Shown: positions 8,707 through 19,482 of the stretch, in pieces
Numbering within the stretch: the first letter of the stretch is position 1
How the letters are laid out: each line of letters begins with the position of its first letter
From: CAWKGC01 sp963849005
GTDB lineage: Bacteria > Pseudomonadota > Gammaproteobacteria > Burkholderiales > Usitatibacteraceae
Direction: 5' to 3'
NCBI GenBank assembly: GCA_963849005.1
Contig: CAWKGC010000029.1
Location: 1-64,000, forward strand
Length of the DNA: 64,000 bases
Position numbers and translations under genes: made by a program
The notes under the pieces: generated by a model
The model's input: only the letters and a program-made list of their open reading frames with translations
Database searches by the model: none
Told to the model about the DNA's origin: nothing

Positions 8707-10888
8707 GCCGCTCGCGCCGCACCGGAATCCTTGCCCTCCGGCGGCTCGCCGATGCCGAGCTCGTGCCCGCGCGACTCCCACCACTGCCTCGCATCCGCCT
8801 CCCGCCAGGGATGGTCGCGCGCGACATGCGCGAGGACCGCGGCCATTTCCTCGATCCTTGCCGGCCGTTGGTCGCGATCCTTGGCGAGACAGCGCGCCAC
8901 GAGCGCGACGAGTGCATCCGGGATCCCGGCAATGCCGGCGCCGGAAAGCGCAGGCGCAGGCTCGTTGAGCACCCGGTACACCAGGTCGTGGTCGCTCTCG
9001 GTCTCGAAGACCCGCTTTCCCGTGAGCAGGAAATACGCGACGGCGCCGACCGCGTAGATATCGCTGCGCGCGTCGGCATCGGCCGGATTGCGCAGGCGCT
9101 CGGGCGACATGTAGAGCGGCGTGCCGAGCACGCGCGCGAACTGCGGTGATGTCGCGCGTGTGCTCATTGGCGAGCTTCCTTCACCAGCCCGAAGTCGAGG
9201 ACTTTCATCACGTCGCAGCTCGCCGCCGCGCCGGCAGAGCATCAGGTTGTGCGGCTTGATGTCGCGGTGCACGAGGCCCGGCGCGTGCGCCTCCTTCAGC
9301 GAGCCGCATACCTGGCGCAGGGCGTGGACCGCGCGCGAAACCGGCAAGGGCCCGTCCCTGCGGACCAGCTCCTCGAGCGTGATGCCCTCGAGGTACTCCA
9401 TCGCGTAGTAGAACGTGCCGTCGCGCGTGCGGCCGTAGTCGTAGATCTCGATCGTGTTCGGGTGCGAAAGCCGGCTGCACAGCTGCACCTCGCGCTCGAA
9501 CCGCGTCACCATCTCGTCGGAGGCGAGCGCGGACTTCAGCACCTTCACCGCGGTCGGCCGCTTGAGGTGCGAGTGGCGCGCGAGGTACACCCGGCTGATG
9601 CCGCCCTCGCCGATCTCGCGCTCGAGCGTGTATTGCCCGACGCGGCGCGCCTCGCGCAGGCTCAGGCGCACCGCCCATAGGGACGACGCCAGCGCGGCCA
9701 GCATCGACACCAGCACGAAGGCGAACAGCACGCCGAAGGCAATCTCGAGATACTTTAGCGGCGCGTAGGCCTCCGACGCCTCGATCTCGACCGCGATCGC
9801 CATTTCCTTCTCCGCGATCCAGTGCCATGCGCCGATGACCTCCGCGCCGCGGTAATTGCGGTAGGGCTCGAGGAGAATGCCGTCGATCGCGCCGGTGCCG
9901 CCGGATTCCCGCGCGGAGATCACTTCCGCGGCCAGCTTCGTCAGGGGCCATTCGCGCGACGTTCCGCCGCTGGCTTGAATCCCGCCAGCAGGTCGCCTCC
10001 CGGATCGCGCACCGGCACGCGAAGGATTCCCGAATCGTCCCTTGCGACGCGTCCCGCAGCCCGCAGGTCGCCGAGGAAGCGGCTTTGGGTGAGCATGGTG
10101 CCCTGGGCGTCAAACAGGTAGGCCTCGCGCGAGGATTGCCCCGACGTGATCGCGAGCAGGGTCCCGAACCGCTCGTCGGCATGGCGCCCGAAACCGAGTG
10201 CCGCGATCACTTGCCCGTCCTCCGCGCGCACGGGCGTCACCACCCAGACCAGCGGCCGCTTCAGCGGCACGCCAACCGCCGCGCCGATGCGATCGGTTTC
10301 GTCGAACGGGCGCACGAACACGGTCCGCCCGGCGAAGACCGGCGCCAGGCGCTTGGCAAATTCGCTGCTCGCGACCGACAGTCCGCAGTACTCGCCATGA
10401 TGGGACGCGATGATCGCGCCGTCCCGCCCGATGAGATTGACGGCAGCGGCCTCCTCGAGCGCAACGAATGGCGCGATCTGCTCGAACAGCGCCGATCGCG
10501 CCGGAGACCGGCACGCGGCCGCGGCACCTTTACCGGAGGATGCAAGCTCGACGACCTTGCGGGCCTCGCGCTGCACCGCATCGGCGGCGCCCCAGCGTTC
10601 GGCTTCACGCTTCTTCTCGTCGATCCAGATGGTGACGACCTTGAGTTCTGATTCGAGCAAGGTCGACATGCCCGCGGCGCGCAATTCCCGCATCGATTCG
10701 CGGACCTGGCCGTAGGCCCACCAGCCCACGGCGGCCAGCGCAAGGAACGCCGAGAACATGATCGCGACCATGTTCCAGAAGCGCTCGCTCGCCTCTTCGG
10801 CGGGCAGGCCGCCGGGAGGGCGCAGGAGCGCCGGCAGGTTGTCCGGGATCTTGCGCAGGCCGGGAATGGCGTTGTCGCGCTCTGGCAT
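8703..10888 (-). CDS. Transmembrane Ser/Thr protein kinase with N-terminal extracytoplasmic sensor (frameshifts)
   Basis: About 728 residues. A short cytoplasmic start is followed by membrane segment 1 (WNMVAIMFSAFLALAAVGWW), a roughly 270-residue extracytoplasmic region that looks like a double Cache sensor (ALFEQIAPFVALEEAAAVN, VWVVTPVRAEDGQVIAALGF, REAYLFDAQGTMLTQS), membrane segment 2 (YLEIAFGVLFAFVLVSMLAA) and a Hanks-type kinase domain: glycine loop GEGGISRVYLARHS, VKVLK lysine, HRDIKPHNLM catalytic loop, DFG in KVLDFGLVK, and GTPLYMSPERL. One break lies near 9945-9975. The DFG stretch is out of frame with both flanks, which means two compensating indels between about 9160 and 9235. The gene follows the tRNA by 44 bases. 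Confidence 0.85.
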
Positions 10889-10932
10889 GGCCCCATCATA
10901 CGAGAGCGCGGCGCCGCCGCGGCAAGGATCGG

Positions 10933-11009
<77 letters not shown>

Positions 11010-11018
11010 GGCGAGGCG

Positions 11019-11045
11019 AAAAAAATGCCCGCGCTGAGCGGGCAT
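11019..11045 (-). terminator. Rho-independent terminator of the rpoD operon
   Basis: On the minus strand ATGCCCGC, a five-base loop and GCGGGCAT form a perfect eight-pair stem followed by a run of about seven T. It begins 21 bases after the rpoD stop, so it ends the rpsU-yqeY-dnaG-rpoD operon. Confidence 0.9.
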
Positions 11046-11066
11046 TCTATCAACCGCAGCGAGGCA

Positions 11067-12954
<1,888 letters not shown>

Positions 12955-12995
12955 GGATTTGTGCTCCGGCGCGGGTGTGTTCCGGGGAACCTAAT

Positions 12996-13024
12996 AGTGT
13001 ATCAAATTGACCCTGATTTGTCTC
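12996..13024 (-). promoter_or_regulatory. Possible internal sigma-70 promoter for rpoD
   Basis: On the minus strand GAGACA and TACACT (each 4/6 to consensus) are separated by 17 bases and lie 42 bases before the rpoD ATG, overlapping the end of dnaG. Internal promoters for rpoD are known in this operon in other proteobacteria. Assigned by eye only. Confidence 0.35.
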
Positions 13025-14759
13025 AGGAATTCCTCTCCGGTGCGTTGGCGCGCCGGGCCCGGTATTCGTCCTCCGCTGCCGCATCGCCCGCGGCGACGCG
13101 CAGCATCAGGGCCTCCATCTCGCGCTTGTCACGGTCGTTGCGGAGCTTCGCCTGGATGTCTTCGACCTCGGCCGCCAGGTCGATGGCCTCGCCGGCATCG
13201 ACCAGGAGCTGGTCGCTCAACGCATGCTCGATCAAGGTGGCGTGCTCGGTTCCCTCAAAGTGTGCGCTTACTTGAGCAGAATTCACCGCTCCCGATTCGC
13301 GCAGGAATTCGATCACCGCGCCCAAAACCGCCGCCTCCGGCGCCGACGCGGGCACCAGCGTGGGATCGACCCCCTGTGCGAGCGCGGGTTGGGCGAGCAA
13401 GCGCGCGAGCAAACGGCTTTCCAGGGAACGCGCCCGCCGCGCGGGCCGCGCCGCGGGCGCTGGAGCCGGGCGGCGCGCCTCCTGCCGGGGAATGACGCTG
13501 GCGAACTCCTCGCGCGAAACGCCGAGCACTTCGGCCAGCCGCCGGCGGATCAGCAAGCCCAGCGCGGGGGCCTCGATCTGCGCCACCAGGGGCTTCGCGA
13601 GCGCAACCATCCGCGCGCGCCCTTCCTCGGTGGAAAGGTCGGCCCGCGTGGCGAGCTCGTCCAGCAGGAACTGGGACAAGGGCTTGGCCCGGCCCAGCTC
13701 GTCGATGAACGCTTCCTTGCCCAGTCGCCTGACAAAGGTATCGGGATCGTCTTTCTCCGGCAGGAACAGGAAGCTCACCGCCTTGCCGTCGGTCAGCACC
13801 GGGAGCGAAATCTCGAGCGCCCGCCAGGCCGCCTTCCGGCCTGCGGCGTCGCCGTCGAAGCAAAAGACGATGTTCTCGGCGAGCCGCAGGAGTTTCTGCA
13901 GGTGGAACGGCGTGGTCGAGGTGCCAAGCGTGGCAACGGCGTTCTCGATGCCCGATTGCGCCAGCGCGACGACGTCCATGTAGCCTTCGACCACGATCAC
14001 CGTGCTCGAATCGCGGACCGCCCGCCGCGCCTGGTACAGGCCGTAGAGCTCGCGGCCCTTCTCGAAGATCGGCGTCTCGGGCGAGTTCAGGTATTTCGGT
14101 TCGCCGGCACCCAGGACGCGCCCGCCGAAACCGATCACGTTGCCGCGGCCGTCGAGGATCGGGAAAAGCACCCGGTCGCGGAAGCGGTCGTAGCGCCTGC
14201 CCTCGTCGTTCTCGATCACGAGTCCCGTGTCCTTCACCAGGGCGGAGGTCGCATAGTCCGGGAAGATCGACTGCAGGTTCTGCCAGCCTTCGGGCGCGTA
14301 CCCGATGCCGTAGCGCGCCGCGATCTCGCCGGAAAGCCCGCGCTTCTTCAGGTACTCGATCGCTACCGGCGACTTCTTCAGCTGGTCACGGTAGTACCCG
14401 AGCGCCTCGATCATCAGGTCGGCGAGCCCGCGGTGCTGTTCGCGGCGCGGCGCCTCGTCGCGCGCGCTCGACTCCGGCACCTGCATGCCGACCGATTCCG
14501 CCAGCTCGCGCACCGCGTCGGGAAACGTCTGCCCCGAATATTCCATCAGGAAACTGATCGCGGTGCCGTGCACCCCGCAACCGAAGCAGTGGTAGAACTG
14601 CTTGGACGGGCTGACCGAGAAGGAGGGGGTCTTCTCGTTGTGGAACGGGCAGCACGCCGAGAAATTGGCGCCCGATTTCTTCAGCTTCACATGGCGATCG
14701 ATGACGTCGACGATGTCGACGCGGCCCAGCAGCGCCTGGATGAAATCCTGCGGGATCAT
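13023..14759 (-). CDS. dnaG: DNA primase DnaG
   Basis: Synthesises RNA primers at the replication fork. 578 residues, full length for the family. The CHC2 zinc-binding domain is at residues 35-65 (CCPFHNEKTPSFSVSP and FYHCFGCGVHG), the catalytic core carries RFRDRVLFPILDGRGNVIGF, the Toprim glutamate motif VIVVEGYMDVVALAQSG and the acidic FCFDGDAAGRKA; the C-terminal DnaB-interacting domain follows a Pro/Ala-rich linker near residue 440. The frame is intact, unlike its neighbours. It is the third gene of rpsU-yqeY-dnaG-rpoD. Confidence 0.97.
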   Translation of the reverse strand: MIPQDFIQALLGRVDIVDVIDRHVKLKKSGANFSACCPFHNEKTPSFSVSPSKQFYHCFGCGVHGTAISFLMEYSGQTFPDAVRELAESVGMQVPESSARDEAPRREQHRGLADLMIEALGYYRDQLKKSPVAIEYLKKRGLSGEIAARYGIGYAPEGWQNLQSIFPDYATSALVKDTGLVIENDEGRRYDRFRDRVLFPILDGRGNVIGFGGRVLGAGEPKYLNSPETPIFEKGRELYGLYQARRAVRDSSTVIVVEGYMDVVALAQSGIENAVATLGTSTTPFHLQKLLRLAENIVFCFDGDAAGRKAAWRALEISLPVLTDGKAVSFLFLPEKDDPDTFVRRLGKEAFIDELGRAKPLSQFLLDELATRADLSTEEGRARMVALAKPLVAQIEAPALGLLIRRRLAEVLGVSREEFASVIPRQEARRPAPAPAARPARRARSLESRLLARLLAQPALAQGVDPTLVPASAPEAAVLGAVIEFLRESGAVNSAQVSAHFEGTEHATLIEHALSDQLLVDAGEAIDLAAEVEDIQAKLRNDRDKREMEALMLRVAAGDAAAEDEYRARRANAPERNS

Positions 14760-14797
14760 TTGCGGCGATTATAGGCCGCGCGGGAAAGCGCGCCCGG

Positions 14798-15248
14798 CTA
14801 GCCTGCGAGCCGCGCCTTGATCGAGCGCGGATACCTTGCCCATGTCGGCCTTGCCGGCCAGCTTCGGCTTCACGAGTCCCATCACCTTGCCCATGTCGGC
14901 GGCCGTCTTCGCCCCGGAGGCGCCGATGGCCTCGGCAATGATGGCCTCGACCTCCGCCGGCGCAAGTTGCGCCGGGAGGTAGCCCTGCAGGAGCGCCATC
15001 TCGGCCTTTTCCTTGTCCGCGAGATCCTTGCGCGCGGCCTTCTCGAATTGCTCGATCGAGTCCTTGCGCTGCTTGATCATCTTTTCCACCACGGCGATCA
15101 CGCCGGCGTCGTCGAGGGTGATGCGCTCGTCGACCTCGCGCTGCCTGACTGCGGAGAGCAGCAAGCGCAGCGTGGCGAGGCTTTCCGCCTCATGCGCCTT
15201 CATCGCCACCTTGATCTCTTCGTTGATGCGTTCGCGCAGTCCCATCAT
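14798..15248 (-). CDS. yqeY: YqeY/GatB-tail family protein (frameshift near the C-terminus)
   Basis: A 149-residue protein with the GatB/YqeY fold (LRERINEEIKVAMKAHEAES, IAVVEKMIKQRKDSIEQFEK, LQGYLPAQL, MGKVMGLVKPKLAGKADMGK). As read, the frame runs on to 14769, but the family ends in V-S-x-L-I-K-x-x-L; removing one G near 14818 (CTC-G-ATC) gives VSALIKARLAG and a stop at 14798-14800. The function is unsettled; the tail domain resembles the tRNA-binding end of GatB. It sits between rpsU and dnaG, the standard place in betaproteobacteria. Start may be at either of two adjacent ATGs. Confidence 0.85.
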
Positions 15249-15269
15249 GGCTCCGGCAGGAAATGTAAA

Positions 15270-15309
15270 GCGGCGAGCTCCGGCGATGGCAATCGCCCGG
15301 GCTCGCCGC
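15270..15309 (-). terminator. Attenuator-like hairpin between rpsU and yqeY
   Basis: GCGGCGAGC and GCTCGCCGC form a perfect nine-pair outer stem, extended inside by CCGGCGAT/ATCGCC(C)GG with one bulge. On the minus strand it is followed by TTTACATTT. Its position matches the partial terminator known after rpsU in the E. coli macromolecular synthesis operon, which lets S21 be made in excess over primase and sigma. Confidence 0.7.
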
Positions 15310-15333
15310 AGGAATGGCTTGGCTGGCGCGGTG

Positions 15334-15546
15334 CTAGTAGAGCTTCGGCGGCAGCATCTGCGCGCGCATGCGCTTGTAGCGGCGCTTCACCGCGGCAGCG
15401 TGCTTGCGCTTGCGCTCGGACGTGGGCTTTTCGTAGAACTCGCGGGCGCGCAGTTCGGTGAGAAGACCCGTCTTCTCGACAGCGCGCTTGAAGCGGCGAA
15501 GCGCCACGTCAAACGGCTCGTTTTCCTTCAGACGGACGATCGGCAT
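15334..15546 (-). CDS. rpsU: Small ribosomal subunit protein bS21
   Basis: A 70-residue basic protein: MPIVRLKENEPFDVALRRFK, then RAVEKTGLLTELRAREFYEK and PTSERKRKHAAAVKRRYKRM, matching S21 throughout. It binds the 16S 3' region near the anti-Shine-Dalgarno and aids initiation. The start at MPIV is the family start; an upstream in-frame extension of 16 residues is not conserved. First gene of the operon with yqeY, dnaG and rpoD, and divergent from tsaD. Confidence 0.97.
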   Translation of the reverse strand: MPIVRLKENEPFDVALRRFKRAVEKTGLLTELRAREFYEKPTSERKRKHAAAVKRRYKRMRAQMLPPKLY

Positions 15547-15592
15547 TGGGACTAGGGACCTCAGGGTGCGTTGGGTGAATCGGGAACCCGGC

Positions 15593-15621
15593 ATAATAGC
15601 AGCTTGTTTCCATTATGAAAA
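15593..15621 (-). promoter_or_regulatory. Sigma-70 promoter of the rpsU operon
   Basis: On the minus strand TTTTCA (4/6) and TATTAT (5/6) are spaced by 17 bases, 47 bases before the rpsU start. On the opposite strand CATAAT at 15592-15597 could be the -10 of tsaD, so the two promoters would overlap. Confidence 0.5.
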
Positions 15622-15655
15622 CCCACCCGATGCGGAGCCTCCCGGCGCCCGGCCC

Positions 15656-16672
15656 ATGCTGATCCTGGGCATCGAGACGTCCTGCGACGAAACCGGCGTC
15701 GCGATCTACGACACCGAAGCGGGATTGCTCGCCGACGTGCTGCATTCGCAGGTCGACCTGCATGCGACCTACGGGGGCGTGGTGCCCGAACTCGCCTCGC
15801 GCGACCATGTCCGGCGGCTGTTGCCGTTGCTCGCGCAAGCGCTGGCCCGCGCGGACCGTCGCATCGAGGACATCGACCGCATCGCCTATACCCGCGGCCC
15901 CGGGCTGGGGGGGGCGTTGCTGGTCGGCGCCTCCGTGGCCGCGGGACTCGGCCTCGCGCTGGGCAGGCCGGTCGAAGGCATCCATCACCTCGAGGGCCAT
16001 CTCCTTTCGCCCCTGCTTGCCGTGCCGCGCCCGGCGTTTCCCTTTGTCGCCCTGCTGGTTTCCGGGGGCCACACCCAGCTCATGCTGGTGGACGGGGTCG
16101 GCGACTACACGCTGCTGGGCGAAACGGTCGATGACGCCGCCGGCGAAGCATTCGACAAGACCGCGACCTTGCTTGGCCTGGGCTACCCGGGCGGGCCGGC
16201 GCTGGCGCAACTTGCGGCCAAGGGGGATGCGACCCGCTACAAACTGCCCCGCCCGATGATCGCCAGCGGGGACCTTGATTTCAGCTTCAGCGGGTTGAAG
16301 ACCGCGGTCCTGACGCTGGTCGGTCGCATGGAACCAGGCGAAAAGGAGCGGGCCGACCTCGCCGCCTCGTTCCAGGCCGCGGTCGTCGACGTGCTTTCGG
16401 CCAAGTGCCTCGCCGCGCTGGAACAAACGAGCACGAGCCGGCTGGTCGTCGCCGGCGGCGTGGGGGCCAATCTCGCTCTGCGCGAGCGCCTTGCGCGCGA
16501 GGTACGGGACAGGGGCGGCGAAGCGCACTTCCCGCCGGCCGCCTTGTGCACCGACAACGGCGCGATGATCGCTTTCGCCGCTGCGCTGCGGGCCGGGGCA
16601 GGTCCCGAAATCGCGCGCGGCTTCGATGTCCTGCCGCGCTGGCCGCTGGCCAGCCTGGCCCCGCCGGCCTGA
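15656..16672 (+). CDS. tsaD: tRNA N6-threonylcarbamoyladenosine transferase TsaD
   Basis: Transfers the threonylcarbamoyl group to A37 of ANN-decoding tRNAs, together with TsaB and TsaE. 338 residues, full length. It carries the Kae1 signatures: MLILGIETSCDETGVAIYD, metal ligands in GIHHLEGHLLSPLL, LLVSGGHTQLMLVDGVGDY, DDAAGEAFDKTATLLGLGYP, DFSFSGLKTAV, VAGGVGANLALRERL and CTDNGAMIAFAA. The ATG chosen begins the conserved sequence exactly. It is divergent from rpsU, a common pairing. Confidence 0.97.
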   Translation: MLILGIETSCDETGVAIYDTEAGLLADVLHSQVDLHATYGGVVPELASRDHVRRLLPLLAQALARADRRIEDIDRIAYTRGPGLGGALLVGASVAAGLGLALGRPVEGIHHLEGHLLSPLLAVPRPAFPFVALLVSGGHTQLMLVDGVGDYTLLGETVDDAAGEAFDKTATLLGLGYPGGPALAQLAAKGDATRYKLPRPMIASGDLDFSFSGLKTAVLTLVGRMEPGEKERADLAASFQAAVVDVLSAKCLAALEQTSTSRLVVAGGVGANLALRERLAREVRDRGGEAHFPPAALCTDNGAMIAFAAALRAGAGPEIARGFDVLPRWPLASLAPPA

Positions 16673-16682
16673 GCCCGGACGT

Positions 16683-17174
16683 TCAGTTCGAGCGCCGGTA
16701 ATTCTGCTCCGCTTCGGCCAGCGCGCGCTCGGCCGCCTGCAGGTTCGCCTCGAGCGTCTTCTGGCGCTCGAAGAAACTCTCGTTCGGAACCCGGCGCCCC
16801 CCGCCGCCTTGCTGCACCAGGGTCTGCCACTCGCCTTCCTTCGGATCCTTGCCCTGCTCGAGAGCGTCCTTGGCGGCGTTGTAGCGGTCCCTCGCCTGGT
16901 TCAGGCGAAGCAGCGATTCGTTGCGCGTCAATTCGCGCTGGGTCTCGTACGGGCTCATCGGCGGCGAGCCGCCCGGCGGTATCTTCGGCGGTTGCGCGAT
17001 GTTCGCCCTGGTGTCGATCTCGATCGGGATCACCTGCCCTTCGTAGTTCTTCGGCGCGGTGTCCGTGAAGGTGATGCGACCGTTCTTGTCGATCAGTTTG
17101 TAGATGGTCTGCGCCAGGGCCGGCGTGCCGGCGAGCGAGAGCGCAACGACGACCAGAAAGGATTCAAGACGCAT
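16683..17174 (-). CDS. Exported DUF4124-domain protein
   Basis: A 163-residue protein with a signal peptide (RLESFLVVVALSLAGTPALA) followed at once by the DUF4124 pattern QTIYKLIDKNGRITFTDTAP. The C-terminal half is a charged helical, coiled-coil-like region (YNAAKDALEQGKDPKEGEW, ERQKTLEANLQAAERALAEA). DUF4124 proteins are common periplasmic proteins of proteobacteria with no settled function. It overlaps the end of moeB by 11 bases, so it is translated from the same transcript. Confidence 0.8.
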   Translation of the reverse strand: MRLESFLVVVALSLAGTPALAQTIYKLIDKNGRITFTDTAPKNYEGQVIPIEIDTRANIAQPPKIPPGGSPPMSPYETQRELTRNESLLRLNQARDRYNAAKDALEQGKDPKEGEWQTLVQQGGGGRRVPNESFFERQKTLEANLQAAERALAEAEQNYRRSN

Positions 17175-17952
17175 GGGCAGCCTCCAGTTCAACCAGATTG
17201 GCGTGTCGCGACGCGCACACCTTGCAATCGGGATCGCGGGCGAAGCGGACTTCGTGGAATCGGCCGGCGAGGGCGTCGCAGAGCAACAGGCGCCCGGCAA
17301 GCGACTCGCCGACACCTGCCAGCAGCTTGATCGCCTCCATCGCCTGCAGCGTGCCGACGATGCCGACAACGGGAGCGAACACGCCCATCACCGCGCAACG
17401 CACGTCCTCGGCCTCGGCCTCTTCCGCAAACAGGCAGTTGTAGCAGGCCGAGTCCGCCCGGCGCAAGTCGAACACCGCGACCTGCCCGTCGAAGCGGATG
17501 CCGGCGCCCGACACCAGCGGCTTCCCGGCTTCCACGCAGGCGCGATTGACGGCGTAGCGGGTCGCGAAGTTGTCCGAGCAATCGAGGACGATGTCGGCGC
17601 GCGCGACTTGCGCAGCTATTGCATCGGCTGCGAGCCGCGCAGGCAGGACGACGACCTCGATGTCGGGATTGAGCGCGGCCAGCGTGCGCGCCGCGCTCTC
17701 CGCCTTGTTCTCGCCGATCGAGGCGACGCGGTGCGCGATCTGCCTTTGCAGGTTGGTCAGCTCGACCTTGTCGCCGTCGGCCACGGTGATGTGCCCCGTG
17801 CCGCTCGCGGCGAGGAACATCAACGCCGAGGAACCGAGCCCGCCCGCGCCGACCACCAGCACACGCGAAGCAAGGAGGCGTTCCTGCGCTTCCTCGCCAA
17901 ACTCGTCGAGCAGGAGATGGCGGCTGTACCGAAGGCGCTGCAGGTCATCCAT
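17164..17952 (-). CDS. moeB: ThiF/MoeB-family adenylyltransferase
   Basis: E1-like enzyme that adenylates the C-terminal Gly of MoaD (or ThiS). 262 residues. ATP-binding VLVVGAGGLGSSALMFLAAS, ITVADGDKVELTNLQRQIAH, the IVLDCSDNFATRYAVNRACV loop, and the zinc cysteine pairs CYNC and CKVC are present. MoeB and ThiF cannot be told apart by eye; with no moa or thi genes beside it, MoeB is the default name. The ATG at 17952 is preferred over a TTG four codons earlier. It follows ctpA by 27 bases, as in other betaproteobacteria (gpmA-envC-ctpA-moeB). Confidence 0.85.
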   Translation of the reverse strand: MDDLQRLRYSRHLLLDEFGEEAQERLLASRVLVVGAGGLGSSALMFLAASGTGHITVADGDKVELTNLQRQIAHRVASIGENKAESAARTLAALNPDIEVVVLPARLAADAIAAQVARADIVLDCSDNFATRYAVNRACVEAGKPLVSGAGIRFDGQVAVFDLRRADSACYNCLFAEEAEAEDVRCAVMGVFAPVVGIVGTLQAMEAIKLLAGVGESLAGRLLLCDALAGRFHEVRFARDPDCKVCASRHANLVELEAAHAS

Positions 17953-17979
17953 CGCGCTGGCCAACGCGGCGGCGAAGTC

Positions 17980-19404
17980 CTATTTCGCCGAAGCCTTGAG
18001 CAGCGTGGCGCCGCCGATCGACTTGAGGTGCTTGATGGCGGCGTCGAGCTGCAGGTCTTCCTTCTTGGCCGGATCCTTGGCGGTGTCGCCGGTCGCCTCC
18101 CCCGCCTTCGACTCGCTCGGCTTGGCGGCGGGCTTGGGCGCATCCGGCTTGGCCTTCGGTGCTGCCGCCTTCTTGCCGGCCTTCTCGTCATCGCTTTCCA
18201 GGTGGCCCTGCAAATCGGCCTCGCGCATCAGCACGCGCGCCTCCGCCGCGTCCTCGACCACGATGTCGGGCGTGATGCCCTTGGCCTGGATCGAGCGCCC
18301 GTTCGGGGTGAAATAGCGTGCCGTGGTGAGCTTCACCGCCTGGTTGTTGCCGAGCGGCAGGATGGTCTGCACCGAGCCCTTGCCGAAGGTCTGCGTGCCG
18401 ATCAGCGTGGCGCGCTTGTGGTCCTGCAACGCGCCGGCCACGATCTCGGAGGCGGATGCCGAGGCGCCGTTCACCAGCACCACCATCGGCACGTCCTTGA
18501 TGCCGGCCGGAAGCTTCAGCATGTAGTCTTCGCGCAGCGCGCCGCGAACATAGTTTTCCTTGACCGCGGTAAGGCGCATCTTCGCGTCCTCGGTGCGGCC
18601 GTCCGTGTACACGACCAGCGCGTTCTTCGGCAGGAAGGCGGCCGACACGGCCACGGCGGAGTTGAGCAGCCCGCCCGGGTTCAGGCGCAGGTCGAGCACG
18701 AGGCCCTTCAATTCGCCATTCGACTGCTTGTAGAGGTCGTTGATCGCGGCCACCAGGTTCTCGCCCGTGTGTTCCTGGAACTGGGTCACGCGCAGCAGCC
18801 CGTAGCCGGGCTCCAGCATGCGCGCGCGCACGCTCTTCACCTTGATGACGTCGCGCTTCAGCCTGAAATCGAGCGGGCCGGCCTCGCCCTTGCGCAACAC
18901 CGTGAGCTGGACCTCGGTGTTGGGCTTGCCGCGCATCTTCTTCACGGCATCGTTGAGGGAAATCCCTTTCAGCGACTGGTCGTCCAGCTTGATGATCAGG
19001 TCGCCGGACTTGATGCCCGCCCGCCATGCGGGGGTGTCCTCGATCGGCGAGACGACCTTGACGAAGCCGTCCTCGGCGCCCACTTCGATGCCCAGCCCGC
19101 CGAACTCGCCCTGCGTGCCGACCTGCAGGTCCTTGTAGGCGTCCTGGTCGAGGAAAGCGGAGTGCGGATCGAGACCCGTCAACATGCCGTTGATGGCCTC
19201 CTTCAGGAGCTTCTTGTCCTCGACCGGCTCGACGTAATCGCTCTTGATGCGGCCGAACACTTCGCTGAACAGGCGCAGGTCCTCGACCGGCAGGTTCAGG
19301 GTCGAAGTCTGCTTGTCGGCCACCGCCGAGAAATGCACGCTCGCGGAGATGCCGATCACGGCACCCAGGACGATCAGACCGACTTGCTGCAGCTTGCTTT
19401 GCAT
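17980..19404 (-). CDS. ctpA: C-terminal processing peptidase CtpA (S41)
   Basis: Periplasmic serine protease of 474 residues. A signal anchor (LQQVGLIVLGAVIGISASVH) precedes the N-terminal helical part, a PDZ domain (GGLGIEVGAEDGFVKVVSPI, PAWRAGIKSGDLIIKLDDQS) and the S41 core, with the nucleophile in NGASASASEIVAGAL and the general-base lysine in GTQTFGKGSVQTI. The C-terminus ends in a Lys/Ala/Pro-rich linker and a short helix. CtpA enzymes with adaptor lipoproteins trim peptidoglycan hydrolases, which suits the neighbouring envC. Confidence 0.95.
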   Translation of the reverse strand: MQSKLQQVGLIVLGAVIGISASVHFSAVADKQTSTLNLPVEDLRLFSEVFGRIKSDYVEPVEDKKLLKEAINGMLTGLDPHSAFLDQDAYKDLQVGTQGEFGGLGIEVGAEDGFVKVVSPIEDTPAWRAGIKSGDLIIKLDDQSLKGISLNDAVKKMRGKPNTEVQLTVLRKGEAGPLDFRLKRDVIKVKSVRARMLEPGYGLLRVTQFQEHTGENLVAAINDLYKQSNGELKGLVLDLRLNPGGLLNSAVAVSAAFLPKNALVVYTDGRTEDAKMRLTAVKENYVRGALREDYMLKLPAGIKDVPMVVLVNGASASASEIVAGALQDHKRATLIGTQTFGKGSVQTILPLGNNQAVKLTTARYFTPNGRSIQAKGITPDIVVEDAAEARVLMREADLQGHLESDDEKAGKKAAAPKAKPDAPKPAAKPSESKAGEATGDTAKDPAKKEDLQLDAAIKHLKSIGGATLLKASAK

Positions 19405-19482
19405 TCGCCTTACCTCGGTAATTTCCGGCGGGAGGAACCTTCGAAGGTACTGCCGGAATCCATCAATTGGATGTGCAGGGCA

